Source: JALHST01 sp038316335
Lineage (GTDB): Bacteria; Bacteroidota; Bacteroidia; Flavobacteriales; Flavobacteriaceae
NCBI GenBank assembly: GCA_038316335.1
Contig: JBBQAM010000029.1
Span: forward strand, 1 to 52,597
Length of the DNA stretch: 52,597 bases
Direction: 5' to 3'
Shown here: one piece after another, positions 42,810-51,787 of the stretch
Position numbering within the stretch: the first letter of the stretch is position 1
Layout of the letters: every line of letters starts with the position of its first letter
Program-made: the position numbers and the translations under genes
The notes under the pieces: model-generated
Told to the model about the DNA's origin: nothing
What the model saw: the letters and a program-made list of their open reading frames with translations, nothing else
The model's database searches: none

Positions 42810-43613
42810 TTATTTTGATCGAATTATAATATCGCCATTAAAGGTCTTGAAGAGCATCTCAGGACCACCCCCGTTTATCGTACCATTGACCCATTGATCA
42901 ATTTTCACCTTGTAGGTCTGGGAGGATTTCTCGGTTTTTGCTACGGCTTTTTGCTTGTCGACGGCCATCTCAAAATCGGTATAGATTTCACCCATTTCAG
43001 ATTTTAATTTCACGTTCGCCTTCAATGAATTAGGAAAGGTTACATCAACGGTACCATTAAAACTGCTAAACGCCATGCCCGCATTGCTTTTTACGCTGTT
43101 GAAAACTACCGTAACATCTCCATTGGTCGTGTCAGCAGATGCAGAGCCCCCGATATCACGTAATCGTATTTCCCCATTCACATTGCTTATTTCCAACTCC
43201 CCAGTGACGCCTTGTACTTCGATATCGCCATTATTTACGGTGCTGAGTTTTAAGGAAAAGTTTTTGGGTACCTTGATATCAAGGTCGGTCTCACGATTGG
43301 GATTTTCATTGATGATTCGAACCGTGTTATCCTTTTCTTCGGCACCGATGTTCATAGAGGAGTTTGTGACCCGTTTTAGGCCATTCTTCGTTTTTTCACT
43401 TGAACTTCGCTCCTGTATGGACGCTTTAACGATCACCTCTTTCCCTTCATAGCCCAGCACATGTATGGAGCCTGATATTTGACCCACTTCCAATCGACCC
43501 GCCTCGTTTGGTCTGCTTAAGGGAACACTGAATAAGTCGACACTTTCTTGCGCTGAGGCCATTAATACCGGGAATATTATGAATACGAGCAAAATTTTTC
43601 TGATGTTTTTCAT
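42810..43613 (-). CDS. Exported DUF4097-type beta-strand repeat protein
   Basis: This 267-residue protein has a signal peptide (MKNIRKILLVFIIFPVLMASA) followed by a right-handed-helix-like series of short beta repeats typical of DUF4097. Examples are GDIEVQGVTGELEISNVNG, EIRLRDIGGSASADTTNG and GTINGGGPEMLFKTFNGDI. It ends 11 bases after the next DUF4097 gene and is the fourth gene of the sigma-factor operon. Such proteins often sit behind ECF sigma/anti-sigma genes and are thought to be envelope-associated, but their function is unknown. Confidence 0.85.
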   Translation of the reverse strand: MKNIRKILLVFIIFPVLMASAQESVDLFSVPLSRPNEAGRLEVGQISGSIHVLGYEGKEVIVKASIQERSSSEKTKNGLKRVTNSSMNIGAEEKDNTVRIINENPNRETDLDIKVPKNFSLKLSTVNNGDIEVQGVTGELEISNVNGEIRLRDIGGSASADTTNGDVTVVFNSVKSNAGMAFSSFNGTVDVTFPNSLKANVKLKSEMGEIYTDFEMAVDKQKAVAKTEKSSQTYKVKIDQWVNGTINGGGPEMLFKTFNGDIIIRSK

Positions 43614-43624
43614 GATTTAGAGAT

Positions 43625-44494
43625 TTATATTTTTTTAATGATTACGTTCCCGTTCAAGGTTTCAAATTCAAAGTCCATGCCCCCGTTGCCGATTTGCACG
43701 ACCGGTTTCGACTCATATTTATAGCGGGCCTTGCCGCCTTTTCCGCTTTCATCCTTGCTAGACTTGGCGAATTGTTTGGCAATATCGAAATCGGTAAACA
43801 AATCCCCATTCATACTCTTGAACGCAATGTCTGCCGACAGATTTTTTTGATAGGTGATATTGATGTCCCCGTTTAGGGCATAATAGGAAGAAGCCTCCCG
43901 CGGGTTTTCGGCATAGGAAATGGTCACAGCCCCATTGATACAGTGTACTTTCGTCTGGCCGGTAATACTTTCAAGCACAATACCGCCATTGATATTCTGG
44001 GCCTCCAGGAAGCTGCCCCTTGTATTCTTCACGACTACCTCTCCTTGGTTTATGGTACCCACCTTCAATTTCGAATTTTTTGGCATCTTAACCTTAAAGT
44101 TGAGATTGTAATCGTAGGCCAGCTCTTGCCAGCCATCACAATTGCTGTTTGTAAATCGGCCATCGCGATATACCATATTTGGTATTTTCGGATAGACAAT
44201 GATTTTGTTTCCTTCCTTAAGTACGTTGATACCGATTTCCTGTTTGCCCAATTCCAGATCGTTTGAATTGTTAGCGTCGATGCTTTTTTCGACTTCAAGT
44301 AGTACGACCTTCCCGTCGTAGCCTTCAACGGTAATCGATCCATTTAGATTTTGGACTTCGAGGTAGGGGTCGTCGGCCGTCGCTTCGTAGGCTACTTCCT
44401 TGGTGATGATTTCCTTAAACTCTTTTTTCTGTGCAACTGCACAATGCATTCCAAAAGCCGTAGCCAAGAGAATACCGATACTTGCTATTTTCAT
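43625..44494 (-). CDS. Exported DUF4097-type beta-strand repeat protein, paralogue
   Basis: The 289-residue protein has a signal peptide (MKIASIGILLATAFGMHCAVA) and the same repeat architecture as its neighbour, with phrases LEVQNLNGSITVEGYDG, NTRGSFLEAQNINGGI and FEFETLNGNVIIKK. It lies 78 bp after the anti-sigma-like gene and 11 bp before the second DUF4097 gene, so the two are paralogues in one operon. The likely regulator is the sigma factor at 45378-45932. Confidence 0.85.
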   Translation of the reverse strand: MKIASIGILLATAFGMHCAVAQKKEFKEIITKEVAYEATADDPYLEVQNLNGSITVEGYDGKVVLLEVEKSIDANNSNDLELGKQEIGINVLKEGNKIIVYPKIPNMVYRDGRFTNSNCDGWQELAYDYNLNFKVKMPKNSKLKVGTINQGEVVVKNTRGSFLEAQNINGGIVLESITGQTKVHCINGAVTISYAENPREASSYYALNGDINITYQKNLSADIAFKSMNGDLFTDFDIAKQFAKSSKDESGKGGKARYKYESKPVVQIGNGGMDFEFETLNGNVIIKKI

Positions 44495-44572
44495 GATTTT
44501 TGATTTTTATCCGTATTGCTACAGATTGATTGATGAATAAACTCGTCCCAAAGGGGATAGTATCGACCATTT

Positions 44573-45376
44573 TCAAAGGATCGACGCTATGGATGTTTCC
44601 AATTTTTTCCGCACCGATTCGTGCAGCCCCTCTATACGCATGAGCGTTTTGAAGGGTTCTATCGATTTTCTTTCCTGCAATGCCACCATGAGATCTGCCA
44701 GGGTGACCTGTACAATGGGCGAATCCTGTTTTACGATCGATTGTACCAACCCTTCCCGAACCGTAGCATTGTCTAGATAATTGGTCAATGATTCGATGGC
44801 CGCCAAACGAACGTTTACGTTCGGGTCGTTGACCAATGTCCGTAAAAGCGCCTCGATGACCTTTTTATCGACTTCCGTGATCTTGTTGGCCTCATTGATG
44901 CCTTGCAGGCGCTGATTGGCCGAAGGCTGATCCAATAGTGTTAATACCAATCTTTGACGCACTTCTTCTGTTTCCGGGGTATGCACGACGGTAGTATTGA
45001 GGGTCATATCGGTATCGTTTGAGTTCAAGAAATACCCGAAGCCAAAACCGATTGCCAATAGGAGCATACCAAAGGCCAGTTGAGGCCGCCATACACTTTC
45101 CAGGAAAGTCCAATATTTGTTGCCCGAGTCTTTCGTTGTGCGTTCGGCTTTTTCTATTTCATTTTGGAGCATCCCATAAAACTGCTGATCCATTTTTTCG
45201 GAAGGGGAGGGCACGTTCAGGGTATCCAAGCGTTGCCATGTTTCCTTTATACCCGCGAATAGTTCCTGAAATTCAAAATGGTCTTTTAGAAAATCCTCGA
45301 ACTCGTTTTGCCCAGGGGCATCCAAGTTTCCCGATACATACTCCATTGCCCATATTTCAAATTTTTCCGTCTCCAT
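44573..45376 (-). CDS. Membrane anti-sigma-like protein with HEAT-like repeats
   Basis: From the ATG at 45376 it has 267 residues. The N-terminal cytoplasmic part (METEKFEIWAMEYVSGNLDAPG) resembles the zinc-less anti-sigma domain of Bacteroidota. A single transmembrane helix lies near residues 97-116 (LAFGMLLLAIGFGFGYFL). The outer half contains HEAT-like repeats (VNDPNVNVRLAAIESLTNYL, VKQDSPIVQVTLADLMVALQ). It starts one base after the sigma gene stop, which is usual for sigma/anti-sigma pairs. The anti-sigma role is inferred from position and membrane topology; the HEAT region may sense a partner. Confidence 0.82.
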   Translation of the reverse strand: METEKFEIWAMEYVSGNLDAPGQNEFEDFLKDHFEFQELFAGIKETWQRLDTLNVPSPSEKMDQQFYGMLQNEIEKAERTTKDSGNKYWTFLESVWRPQLAFGMLLLAIGFGFGYFLNSNDTDMTLNTTVVHTPETEEVRQRLVLTLLDQPSANQRLQGINEANKITEVDKKVIEALLRTLVNDPNVNVRLAAIESLTNYLDNATVREGLVQSIVKQDSPIVQVTLADLMVALQERKSIEPFKTLMRIEGLHESVRKKLETSIASIL

Positions 45377-45377
45377 A

Positions 45378-45932
45378 CTACCTGGTTTCCAATTGTAAAA
45401 AAATAGTCCGTAACTCATTTAATGCTCGGTGGGCCTTTACTTTTGCGGCTCCCTCTGAACACCCCAAAATTTTACCGATTTCGCTGAACTTGATTTCCTT
45501 GTATTTGCATAGGATCAATATTTCGCGCTTCTCCGGCGTCAGTTTTTGCAGGGCCCTGTTCAATTGGGAAACATCGTCTTCAAGATCCATTGCTTTGTTC
45601 AAATCCTCTGTCTGTGGCAATCGATATTCCATTTCGGTAACTTCACGATGGTTGATTTCCTTTTTGTGTTTATGGTAATGATCATAATTTATATTGCGTG
45701 CTATCTTGAACATCCAGGTGACGAACAGGCCACTCCCGGTAAACGTATTACGCGATTTCAACATCCGTATGAAAACAGTCTGAACAAGGTCTTCACTCAA
45801 GGCTGCATTCGAATTCATATTGTAAAAGAACCCGAACAGCCGTTTTTTATGGCGCTCATACAGCAAACCCATCTTATCCAGTTCCCCGGATTTAACTTTA
45901 AACATCAATGCATTGTCGGTCAGTGCTTGCAT
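45378..45932 (-). CDS. ECF-type RNA polymerase sigma factor
   Basis: From the ATG at 45932 this has 184 residues. It has region 2 (LGLL-type start, then KRLFGFFYNMNSNAALSEDLVQTVFIRML and TWMFKIARNINYDHYHKHKK) and region 4 (KLTPEKREILILCKYKEIKFSEIGKILGCS, then AAKVKAHRALNELR), with a linker between. A TTG at 45950 would add six residues. It directs transcription of the downstream operon and probably a regulon elsewhere. The next gene, a membrane anti-sigma-like protein, begins just after the stop. Confidence 0.92.
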   Translation of the reverse strand: MQALTDNALMFKVKSGELDKMGLLYERHKKRLFGFFYNMNSNAALSEDLVQTVFIRMLKSRNTFTGSGLFVTWMFKIARNINYDHYHKHKKEINHREVTEMEYRLPQTEDLNKAMDLEDDVSQLNRALQKLTPEKREILILCKYKEIKFSEIGKILGCSEGAAKVKAHRALNELRTIFLQLETR

Positions 45933-46278
45933 TCTTTTTTTGGTACTCAATAGGGGTAACCTGATTTTTAGGAAAAGGTTACAAATAAGTTCGATTTTTT
46001 TTAAGATAAGGGTTTCCTTCGATAAAACGGTATACTATTATCCGTGGATGGCCTGACGATCGGCACTTTCACTGCCGAGTACCAGGAAGGCCGAAAGGAG
46101 GATATTTTAAAATGCCTTTTTAGCTACATTTTTCTATTCGTATTTTATTCTTTAGACGAGGATGATGCAGCCAAACTAACTATTGAATTGCTGATATCAA
46201 GATGATTAGGCCGCTTATTTACCGCCATGGGCTAAATAATTCTTTTAAATAGTTGGTAAAAAGGCTATTTTAGTAGGT
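45933..46278. other. Divergent intergenic region
   Basis: These 346 bases separate the sigma operon (minus) from the TPR regulator (plus). A short inverted repeat, GTAACC (45957-45962) and GGTTAC, brackets a 15-base spacer just upstream of the sigma gene. No other feature was recognised. Confidence 0.45.
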
Positions 46279-48156
46279 ATGCCAACGATCATGAAATCAT
46301 TTTTCAAATTTTCATTCCTTTTTTTCCTTAGTAATCTGGGAACCGTTTCATGGGGTCAGGAATTCAAAAAACCCGATAGCCTCCTGACAGCCTATAAAGC
46401 GCAGGCCGATGATAGTATCAAAGTAAAGACGTTACATGAATTGTTCAATTCCTATATCTACAATGACCCGATAGTAGCTAGGGCTTATGCGCATAAACAA
46501 CTAACGCTTGCACAACAGATTGGTTACAAAAAGGGGGTTGCCCAGGCGTATTATGATATTGGCGTATACCATAACAATCGGGATCAGGTCGATTCTACCA
46601 GGATTTATTACCAAAAAGCAGTTAAGATTTTTGAAGCTATGCAGTTGCAATTTGGCATTGCCATGGTCAATTATGGTTTGGCTATATTAGAATTCGAGCA
46701 TGGCAATTATTCGAAAGCCCTTGAGATGGTAAATGAAAATATAGAAATTCAAAAGAATACCGATTCCTTGAAATTAGCGATGGCCTATGGGTTAAAAGGT
46801 AGAATCTTTGCGCAACAAGGCTATTACCGCATCGCCCTTACCGAAAGCTTAAAAGGCCTGAAAATACTCGAAAAGATCGACAATCCTATTCGATTGGCCG
46901 ATGCGCTCAATATTTTAGGGAGTATCGAAGCCTACAACAAAAATTTCGAAAAATCCCTAGAGTATAATTTTCGAGCCCTTAAAATTTATGAGGAAAAAGA
47001 TGATCGAATGTACCAGGCTCAGGCCTTGAATGATATTGGCAACGATTATTTTTATATGAAGGAGTATAAAAAGGCCCGTCAATATCTTACGAGGAGTGTG
47101 TCGCTAGCAGAAGAAATGAACAACACCGATTTGCAGGCAACGACCTTAAACAATTTGGGCAAAGTCTATCGGGAGACCGGTCTTTTTGAGAAAGCAATTG
47201 AAGCGCATAAAACCAGTTTGAAAATGGTTGAAAAGACACGAAGCAATAACAAAATAGTCGAATCCTTGAATGACTTGGGTCAGACGTACAATGCAATGGA
47301 CAAGGCACGATTCGGTATCGGTTATTTTAATAAAGCCATTCAGATCGCCGATAGTATTCCCTCTTTGGGAGGGCTCTTGGAAGGGTACCAAAATAGGGCG
47401 CTCTCCTTTGCTGAAATGGGGGATTATAAGGCTGCCTTTCACGATATGCAGCAGTATGTTGTTCTAAAGGATACCGTTTTCAACATTACCAAATCCCAAC
47501 AAATAGAGGAACTTAAGACCATCTATGAGACTGAAAAAAAAGAACAACAAATCGCCCAACAGACCACGGATATAGCACTTTTAGAAGAAAAGGAAAAAGT
47601 AAGCTCCCTGCAGAAATGGTCATTGGGTGCTGGTCTGGGGCTCTCCTTTCTGGTTTTTGGGTTTGGTTTTTATGGCATTCGACAAAAAATGAAACGTACG
47701 GCCCTTGAAAAGGAAAAAGTAGAGGCTGAATTGGCTTTCAAAAGAAAGGAATTGACAACACATGCCCTCCATTTGGCCAAGAAAAACGAAACCTTGGAGA
47801 ATTTAAAAATGAAGGCAGAAGAATTAAAGGTGCAGGAGGCTTCCACCAACGGATATCAACAACTCATCACCTCCATTAACTTTGATTTGCAAGATGACAA
47901 CAATTGGGAAAACTTTGCAAGGTATTTTGAAGAAGTCCATAAAGACTTTAATTCGAATGTTGCCAGAAAATATCCTGAAATCACCTCGAACGAACTCCGT
48001 TTGATGGCCCTGTTAAAAATGAACCTCTCCTCAAAGGAAATTGCCAATATTTTGAACATTTCCATTCCGGGTATCAAGAAAGCACGGCAGCGATTGCGCA
48101 AAAAAATGAACCTTTCTACCAGTGATTCCCTCGAGAATGCCGTTTTGGCTATTTAA
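46279..48156 (+). CDS. TPR-repeat membrane regulator with C-terminal LuxR-like helix-turn-helix
   Basis: This 625-residue protein has a signal peptide (ending GTVSWGQ), about ten tetratricopeptide repeats (residues about 60-400, for example QALNDIGNDYFYMKEYKKARQYL), then a transmembrane helix near 448-465 (WSLGAGLGLSFLVFGFGFYG) and a cytoplasmic coiled coil. The C-terminal region about 555-620 (YPEITSNELRLMALLKMNL and SKEIANILNISIPGIKKARQR) is a LuxR-like helix-turn-helix. Such proteins are common in Bacteroidota and combine sensing with DNA binding. It is divergent from the sigma operon and lies 219 bp upstream of the cytolysin-like gene; a regulatory link to either is not shown. Confidence 0.88.
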   Translation: MPTIMKSFFKFSFLFFLSNLGTVSWGQEFKKPDSLLTAYKAQADDSIKVKTLHELFNSYIYNDPIVARAYAHKQLTLAQQIGYKKGVAQAYYDIGVYHNNRDQVDSTRIYYQKAVKIFEAMQLQFGIAMVNYGLAILEFEHGNYSKALEMVNENIEIQKNTDSLKLAMAYGLKGRIFAQQGYYRIALTESLKGLKILEKIDNPIRLADALNILGSIEAYNKNFEKSLEYNFRALKIYEEKDDRMYQAQALNDIGNDYFYMKEYKKARQYLTRSVSLAEEMNNTDLQATTLNNLGKVYRETGLFEKAIEAHKTSLKMVEKTRSNNKIVESLNDLGQTYNAMDKARFGIGYFNKAIQIADSIPSLGGLLEGYQNRALSFAEMGDYKAAFHDMQQYVVLKDTVFNITKSQQIEELKTIYETEKKEQQIAQQTTDIALLEEKEKVSSLQKWSLGAGLGLSFLVFGFGFYGIRQKMKRTALEKEKVEAELAFKRKELTTHALHLAKKNETLENLKMKAEELKVQEASTNGYQQLITSINFDLQDDNNWENFARYFEEVHKDFNSNVARKYPEITSNELRLMALLKMNLSSKEIANILNISIPGIKKARQRLRKKMNLSTSDSLENAVLAI

Positions 48157-48240
48157 TGAAACCCCAATAAATAGGGGCACTCCTCATTAAATTTTTGGAT
48201 TGTATACCATTTGTCTCCCCACTTTTTTTTTTGGCTGTCA

Positions 48241-48343
48241 TGCAGTACCCTAGGTTTGTTGTGTCATTAGGTTGACAAATCAGTTTTGTGGTCTTGCTCG
48301 GTCAGGTACTGCAGACCAAAATCGGGCAGGTCACACAAAACTG
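48241..48343 (+). promoter_or_regulatory. Interleaved inverted repeats upstream of the cytolysin-like gene
   Basis: TGCAGTACC (48241-48249) pairs with GGTACTGCA (48305-48313), and CAGTTTTGTG (48281-48290) pairs with CACAAAACTG (48334-48343). The pairs interlock in the order A-B-A'-B', which would form a pseudoknot in RNA or two alternative hairpins. The last arm ends 32 bases before the ATG. Confidence 0.45.
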
Positions 48344-48375
48344 AAATTTAGTTTAACCACAAAATTAGATTGATC

Positions 48376-50070
48376 ATGAAAACACAAAACAGATTATTAC
48401 TGATATTCCTATTGATAGGTTGCCTATGCATTAGCTTCACGGCATGTACTTCTGAAAATTCGGATCCGCCCATCGTTGCAAATGACAGTGACGGAGACGG
48501 CATTGTTAATACCAACGATCAGTGTCCCAACGAAGCAGGTCCAGTTAGCAATGGCGGATGCCCAACTGAAGTAGGCATTGACAATTCGGACGCAATCAAT
48601 GCCTTGGTGGCAAGCCTTGATTACGATGCTGATGCTTTGTTAAACGTTCAAAATACAGCGGGAGGTTCGAAACAACGCGAAGAATTAAGTAAAGAAGTAT
48701 CGAGTAGTGTTGTATTGGGTGCAGAAACGACTTGTAGCACGACTGAATACAGTTTGGCCGTCAACTTTGAGGATGTCGCTATTTTAAGACCGCTAGATGG
48801 CGTAATTTGGCCAGGAGCATTGGTGATTGGAAATCAAGGAATGCTTGACGGACTGCCTGATCCCCTGACCCTAAAAAGGGCACCGGTTACGCTAAGTATC
48901 GATTTACCGGGAATCGGGGAAAATGGAACAATCGTAGTAGATAACCCAACGAACTCAAGTACAAAAACAGGGATTGATAGTGCGCTTGAGTATTGGAATA
49001 ATAATGCGTACCAAGAGGGCTACGTAAATGCATCCAACTCCTCTCACCAGACGACTACTTCCTATTCTTCCAAACAAATGAGTCTTGATGTGGGCCTGAA
49101 CGTAGCTTGGGCCACAGGAGATGCTTCCGCCCAATTCGACTATAACAGCACCGAGGAAAAGAGCGTTGCCATGATGGTATATAAGCAAGTATTTTATACG
49201 ATTACTATGGACACTCCTGAAAATCCGGCAGCAGTTTTTTCAAGCGACATTCCCTTCTCCGATGTGGAGCACGCATTGACCTCTCAAACTCCCCCGGCCT
49301 ATGTGCAATCGGTATCCTACGGACGTATTATTATGTTTCGAATGGAAACCACCGCTAAATCTACAAGTGCCGAATTGGAAGGAGCCCTTAACTATGCGGC
49401 TGGGGTGAGTGTTTCGGCGACTTTGGAGGCAACGTATAAATCAATTCTTGCGCAATCGAGCATAACCACAGTGACTATTGGAGGCAATGCCGCCGTTGCT
49501 TCCGAGGCGGTCAGTGCTAGAAATTTTGGGGATTTGGAGCCCATCATCAAAGGAGAAAATGCTGTATATAGCAGAAGCAACCCTGGTTTCCCTATAGCGT
49601 ATACGATACGGTATCTAAAAGACAATAGCCTTGCCAAAATGGGGTACACAACAGAATATACCGCTAAGGATTGTTCGTCACATCTGGTCCAAAATGAGCG
49701 AATCAATTTTAAAAATGATGCACGGGTGTGGATCAACAATAAACAAACAAAGACCTCGGATAGATGGCCAGGTTGGGCGAGAGTGCAACTACAATACAAA
49801 AAACCAAATAGCAACGACATTGTGCTAATGGCATGGAGCAAGGATGTGCCGGTCAATGAAATAATCGAACTCCCCGTGCCACCACCGGGTGCACATGACA
49901 TTCGGGTATTTCAAGAATATTATTTTAATTGTTTCGGATGTTGCGCCTGTTGGACGGATAGAAACTCGGTCATCTTAGGAACTACTCCCGTAGAAACATT
50001 CGTAGAATCATGGTATGATGATGATAACGCAACTATGAAAATCTATAAGACCGACCGGTTTCGAGATTAA
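48376..50070 (+). CDS. Surface lipoprotein of the cholesterol-dependent cytolysin (thiol-activated cytolysin) superfamily
   Basis: From the ATG at 48376 this has 564 residues. It has a lipoprotein-type signal (lipobox-like FTAC, Cys 24), a calcium-binding TSP3-like repeat (NDSDGDGIVNTNDQCP, near 36-51), then a cytolysin domain. That domain tracks classic toxins: VIWPGALVIGNQGML, KRAPVTLSIDLPGI, a GG pair at about 369-370 (TVTIGGNAAV) and NPGFPIAYTIRYLKDNSLA. In domain 4 the usual Trp-rich undecapeptide is replaced by a Cys-rich loop (CFGCCACW, 519-526), and the Thr-Leu cholesterol motif reads GTTPVE (Thr 537-Pro 538). It may form pores or bind membranes without cholesterol. It is monocistronic with a terminator behind it. 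Confidence 0.85.
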   Translation: MKTQNRLLLIFLLIGCLCISFTACTSENSDPPIVANDSDGDGIVNTNDQCPNEAGPVSNGGCPTEVGIDNSDAINALVASLDYDADALLNVQNTAGGSKQREELSKEVSSSVVLGAETTCSTTEYSLAVNFEDVAILRPLDGVIWPGALVIGNQGMLDGLPDPLTLKRAPVTLSIDLPGIGENGTIVVDNPTNSSTKTGIDSALEYWNNNAYQEGYVNASNSSHQTTTSYSSKQMSLDVGLNVAWATGDASAQFDYNSTEEKSVAMMVYKQVFYTITMDTPENPAAVFSSDIPFSDVEHALTSQTPPAYVQSVSYGRIIMFRMETTAKSTSAELEGALNYAAGVSVSATLEATYKSILAQSSITTVTIGGNAAVASEAVSARNFGDLEPIIKGENAVYSRSNPGFPIAYTIRYLKDNSLAKMGYTTEYTAKDCSSHLVQNERINFKNDARVWINNKQTKTSDRWPGWARVQLQYKKPNSNDIVLMAWSKDVPVNEIIELPVPPPGAHDIRVFQEYYFNCFGCCACWTDRNSVILGTTPVETFVESWYDDDNATMKIYKTDRFRD

Positions 50071-50102
50071 AGTACCACTAAATTTAGCATGAATGTATTT
50101 TT

Positions 50103-50126
50103 AAAACAGGCTTTAGGGCCTGTTTT
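50103..50126 (+). terminator. Rho-independent terminator of the cytolysin-like gene
   Basis: A 9-bp stem, AAAACAGGC (50103-50111) with GCCTGTTTT (50118-50126), and a 6-base loop lies 32 bases past the stop. It runs into a T-rich tract (TTTGTTTTTG). Confidence 0.8.
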
Positions 50127-50436
50127 TGCTTTGTTTTTGGGACATTTATCAAAAAAGCTTAAATACACCATGACCTACCAACTAGGAGTTATGTTATTTA
50201 TTTGCAAAGTGCTGACTAGCCGAATCCCTTGTCTCCGAGGCAATCGATTAAAAATGGGGTTATTGGCCGTGTTGTGAACGATGTATATATACTTAGCCAC
50301 AACGGTCTGATTATTTTATAGGTTTTTGAAATCCGCTTTGTTTTTTGGTTCGATTCGGAAACTAAGCGAGTGGGCCACTTGCGCTCCATCCTTATGGAAA
50401 TAATATCCTGGTTATTGCGAATCGTGCGGTGTGTTT
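50127..50436. other. Intergenic region without a supported gene
   Basis: These 310 bases lie between the cytolysin terminator and the end of the convergent esterase gene. No gene or RNA was recognised. Confidence 0.45.
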
Positions 50437-51468
50437 TTAATCAAAATCCAGATAATAATCGAAAAAAGGCAAAACCTGCTGAGGCAATCTACCTTCCTTG
50501 GTATAGATGTTATTGGTATGGGTGCCGATATATTCTTCCGAAAAATGTGTGATTCCGGCATTTTCCAAACCTTGACTGAACATCTTACATTGTATGGTAA
50601 ACCGATCTCCGGCATTGCGCCCCCAATCAAATTTTATGGCCTTCAATTTGTTTAGATTATCAATATAATCGGGAATCATGTACAAAGGCATATTCGCGTA
50701 CCATTTTTTGAGTACTTCTTGGTGTACTTCTAATTCATCACCCACATAGGAAAAGGGAACATCACAATAAAACGGGGCATTATCCGGATTCGGTGACCAA
50801 GACCGTGCAAAGGCCAGGATAACTTTCCCAAAATAGGATTTTGAAAGGTCACCGATTGATTTTGATTTGGAATACTGCACGTACGTTTCGCTATTCGGGC
50901 CATATTCTCGAACGATCGCCAAGGCACCAGGACTTAGGGCATATACGGCGGCAAAGATATCAGGATGCTTCATGGCGATCTTAAGGGCTCCATATCCCCC
51001 CATACTGTGCCCGGCGATTCCCCTACTTTCCTTTTTGGGCAGTGTTCTATACTTCCCATCCATATAGGCCACTAGGTCAAAGGCAGTAAAGTCCTCCCAA
51101 TTTCCAAAAATACCGGTATTCGAATAAAAACTTCCGTCGTAGGTGGTTTTTTGATCGGGAATTACTAAAATAAATGGGGCGATTTTATGGGCTTGAATCG
51201 CATAGTCCAAAAGTTCTTTCATCGGGACGATCATGCTATCATCGTTCAAGAATCCATGTAAAAAATAGATGACGGGATATCTTTTATCAGAATTTTCGTA
51301 GTTCGGTGGTAGATAAACTGACACCGATCTTTTAGGATTTTCGCCAAACGTATTTTCTAGGTTTTTAGAAAACAGGGAATCCTTGATTACAGTACCTGTC
51401 AAAAGATCCTGACCCCATGTCGTATGCGATAGACAAAGTAGTATTAAAAATAGAAGCGTCTTTTTCAT
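50437..51468 (-). CDS. Secreted esterase of the PF00756 (esterase D-like) family
   Basis: This 343-residue protein has a signal peptide (MKKTLLFLILLCLSHTTWG) and one alpha/beta-hydrolase domain of the putative-esterase family. YPVIYFLHGFLNDDSM gives the oxyanion region, RGIAGHSMGGYGALKIAMKH the nucleophile Ser, and EEYIGTHTNNIY a likely His. It is a shorter relative of the 19191-20723 protein, lacking that protein's N-terminal beta region. Substrates of this family include feruloyl esters and trehalose mycolates, but none can be assigned. It lies 12 bases after the AtuA C-domain gene on the same strand. Confidence 0.87.
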   Translation of the reverse strand: MKKTLLFLILLCLSHTTWGQDLLTGTVIKDSLFSKNLENTFGENPKRSVSVYLPPNYENSDKRYPVIYFLHGFLNDDSMIVPMKELLDYAIQAHKIAPFILVIPDQKTTYDGSFYSNTGIFGNWEDFTAFDLVAYMDGKYRTLPKKESRGIAGHSMGGYGALKIAMKHPDIFAAVYALSPGALAIVREYGPNSETYVQYSKSKSIGDLSKSYFGKVILAFARSWSPNPDNAPFYCDVPFSYVGDELEVHQEVLKKWYANMPLYMIPDYIDNLNKLKAIKFDWGRNAGDRFTIQCKMFSQGLENAGITHFSEEYIGTHTNNIYTKEGRLPQQVLPFFDYYLDFD

Positions 51469-51480
51469 AGGTTTTGAATA

Positions 51481-51783
51481 TTAGTTAATTGGCATTTCAA
51501 GTAAATAGGCACCGAATGTCTTTCCGTGTTTGTCCAAGGCGGTAGAGCAGGTCACGCCACCACCCAAGGCGTCCTGCATGACAAAATTCAATGCGCCCAG
51601 TTGTGGCAGTTCATAACGAATAACCGCTCCCAGTACTTGCAATCCAAACCATTTCTTAACGCAGTCGGCGGTAACTTTTTGCTTGATCAAATCGTAGTGC
51701 TTCAGGTCGTATACAATGATTGAAATATTACTGATAGTTCCTTTATCGCCTGTTCTGGCATGTGCTATGTCCCAAAGTTTCAT
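51481..51783 (-). CDS. AtuA-related protein, stand-alone C-terminal domain
   Basis: This 100-residue protein matches the C-terminal domain of AtuA-type proteins: MKLWDIAHARTGDKGTISNIS at the start and ALGGGVTCSTALDKHGKTF near the end. In AtuA of Pseudomonas the N- and C-terminal domains are one chain used in acyclic terpene catabolism; here they are two adjacent genes. It starts four bases after the AtuA N-domain stop, so it is coupled to it. The function is inferred from the domain. Confidence 0.83.
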   Translation of the reverse strand: MKLWDIAHARTGDKGTISNISIIVYDLKHYDLIKQKVTADCVKKWFGLQVLGAVIRYELPQLGALNFVMQDALGGGVTCSTALDKHGKTFGAYLLEMPIN

Positions 51784-51787
51784 TTCC

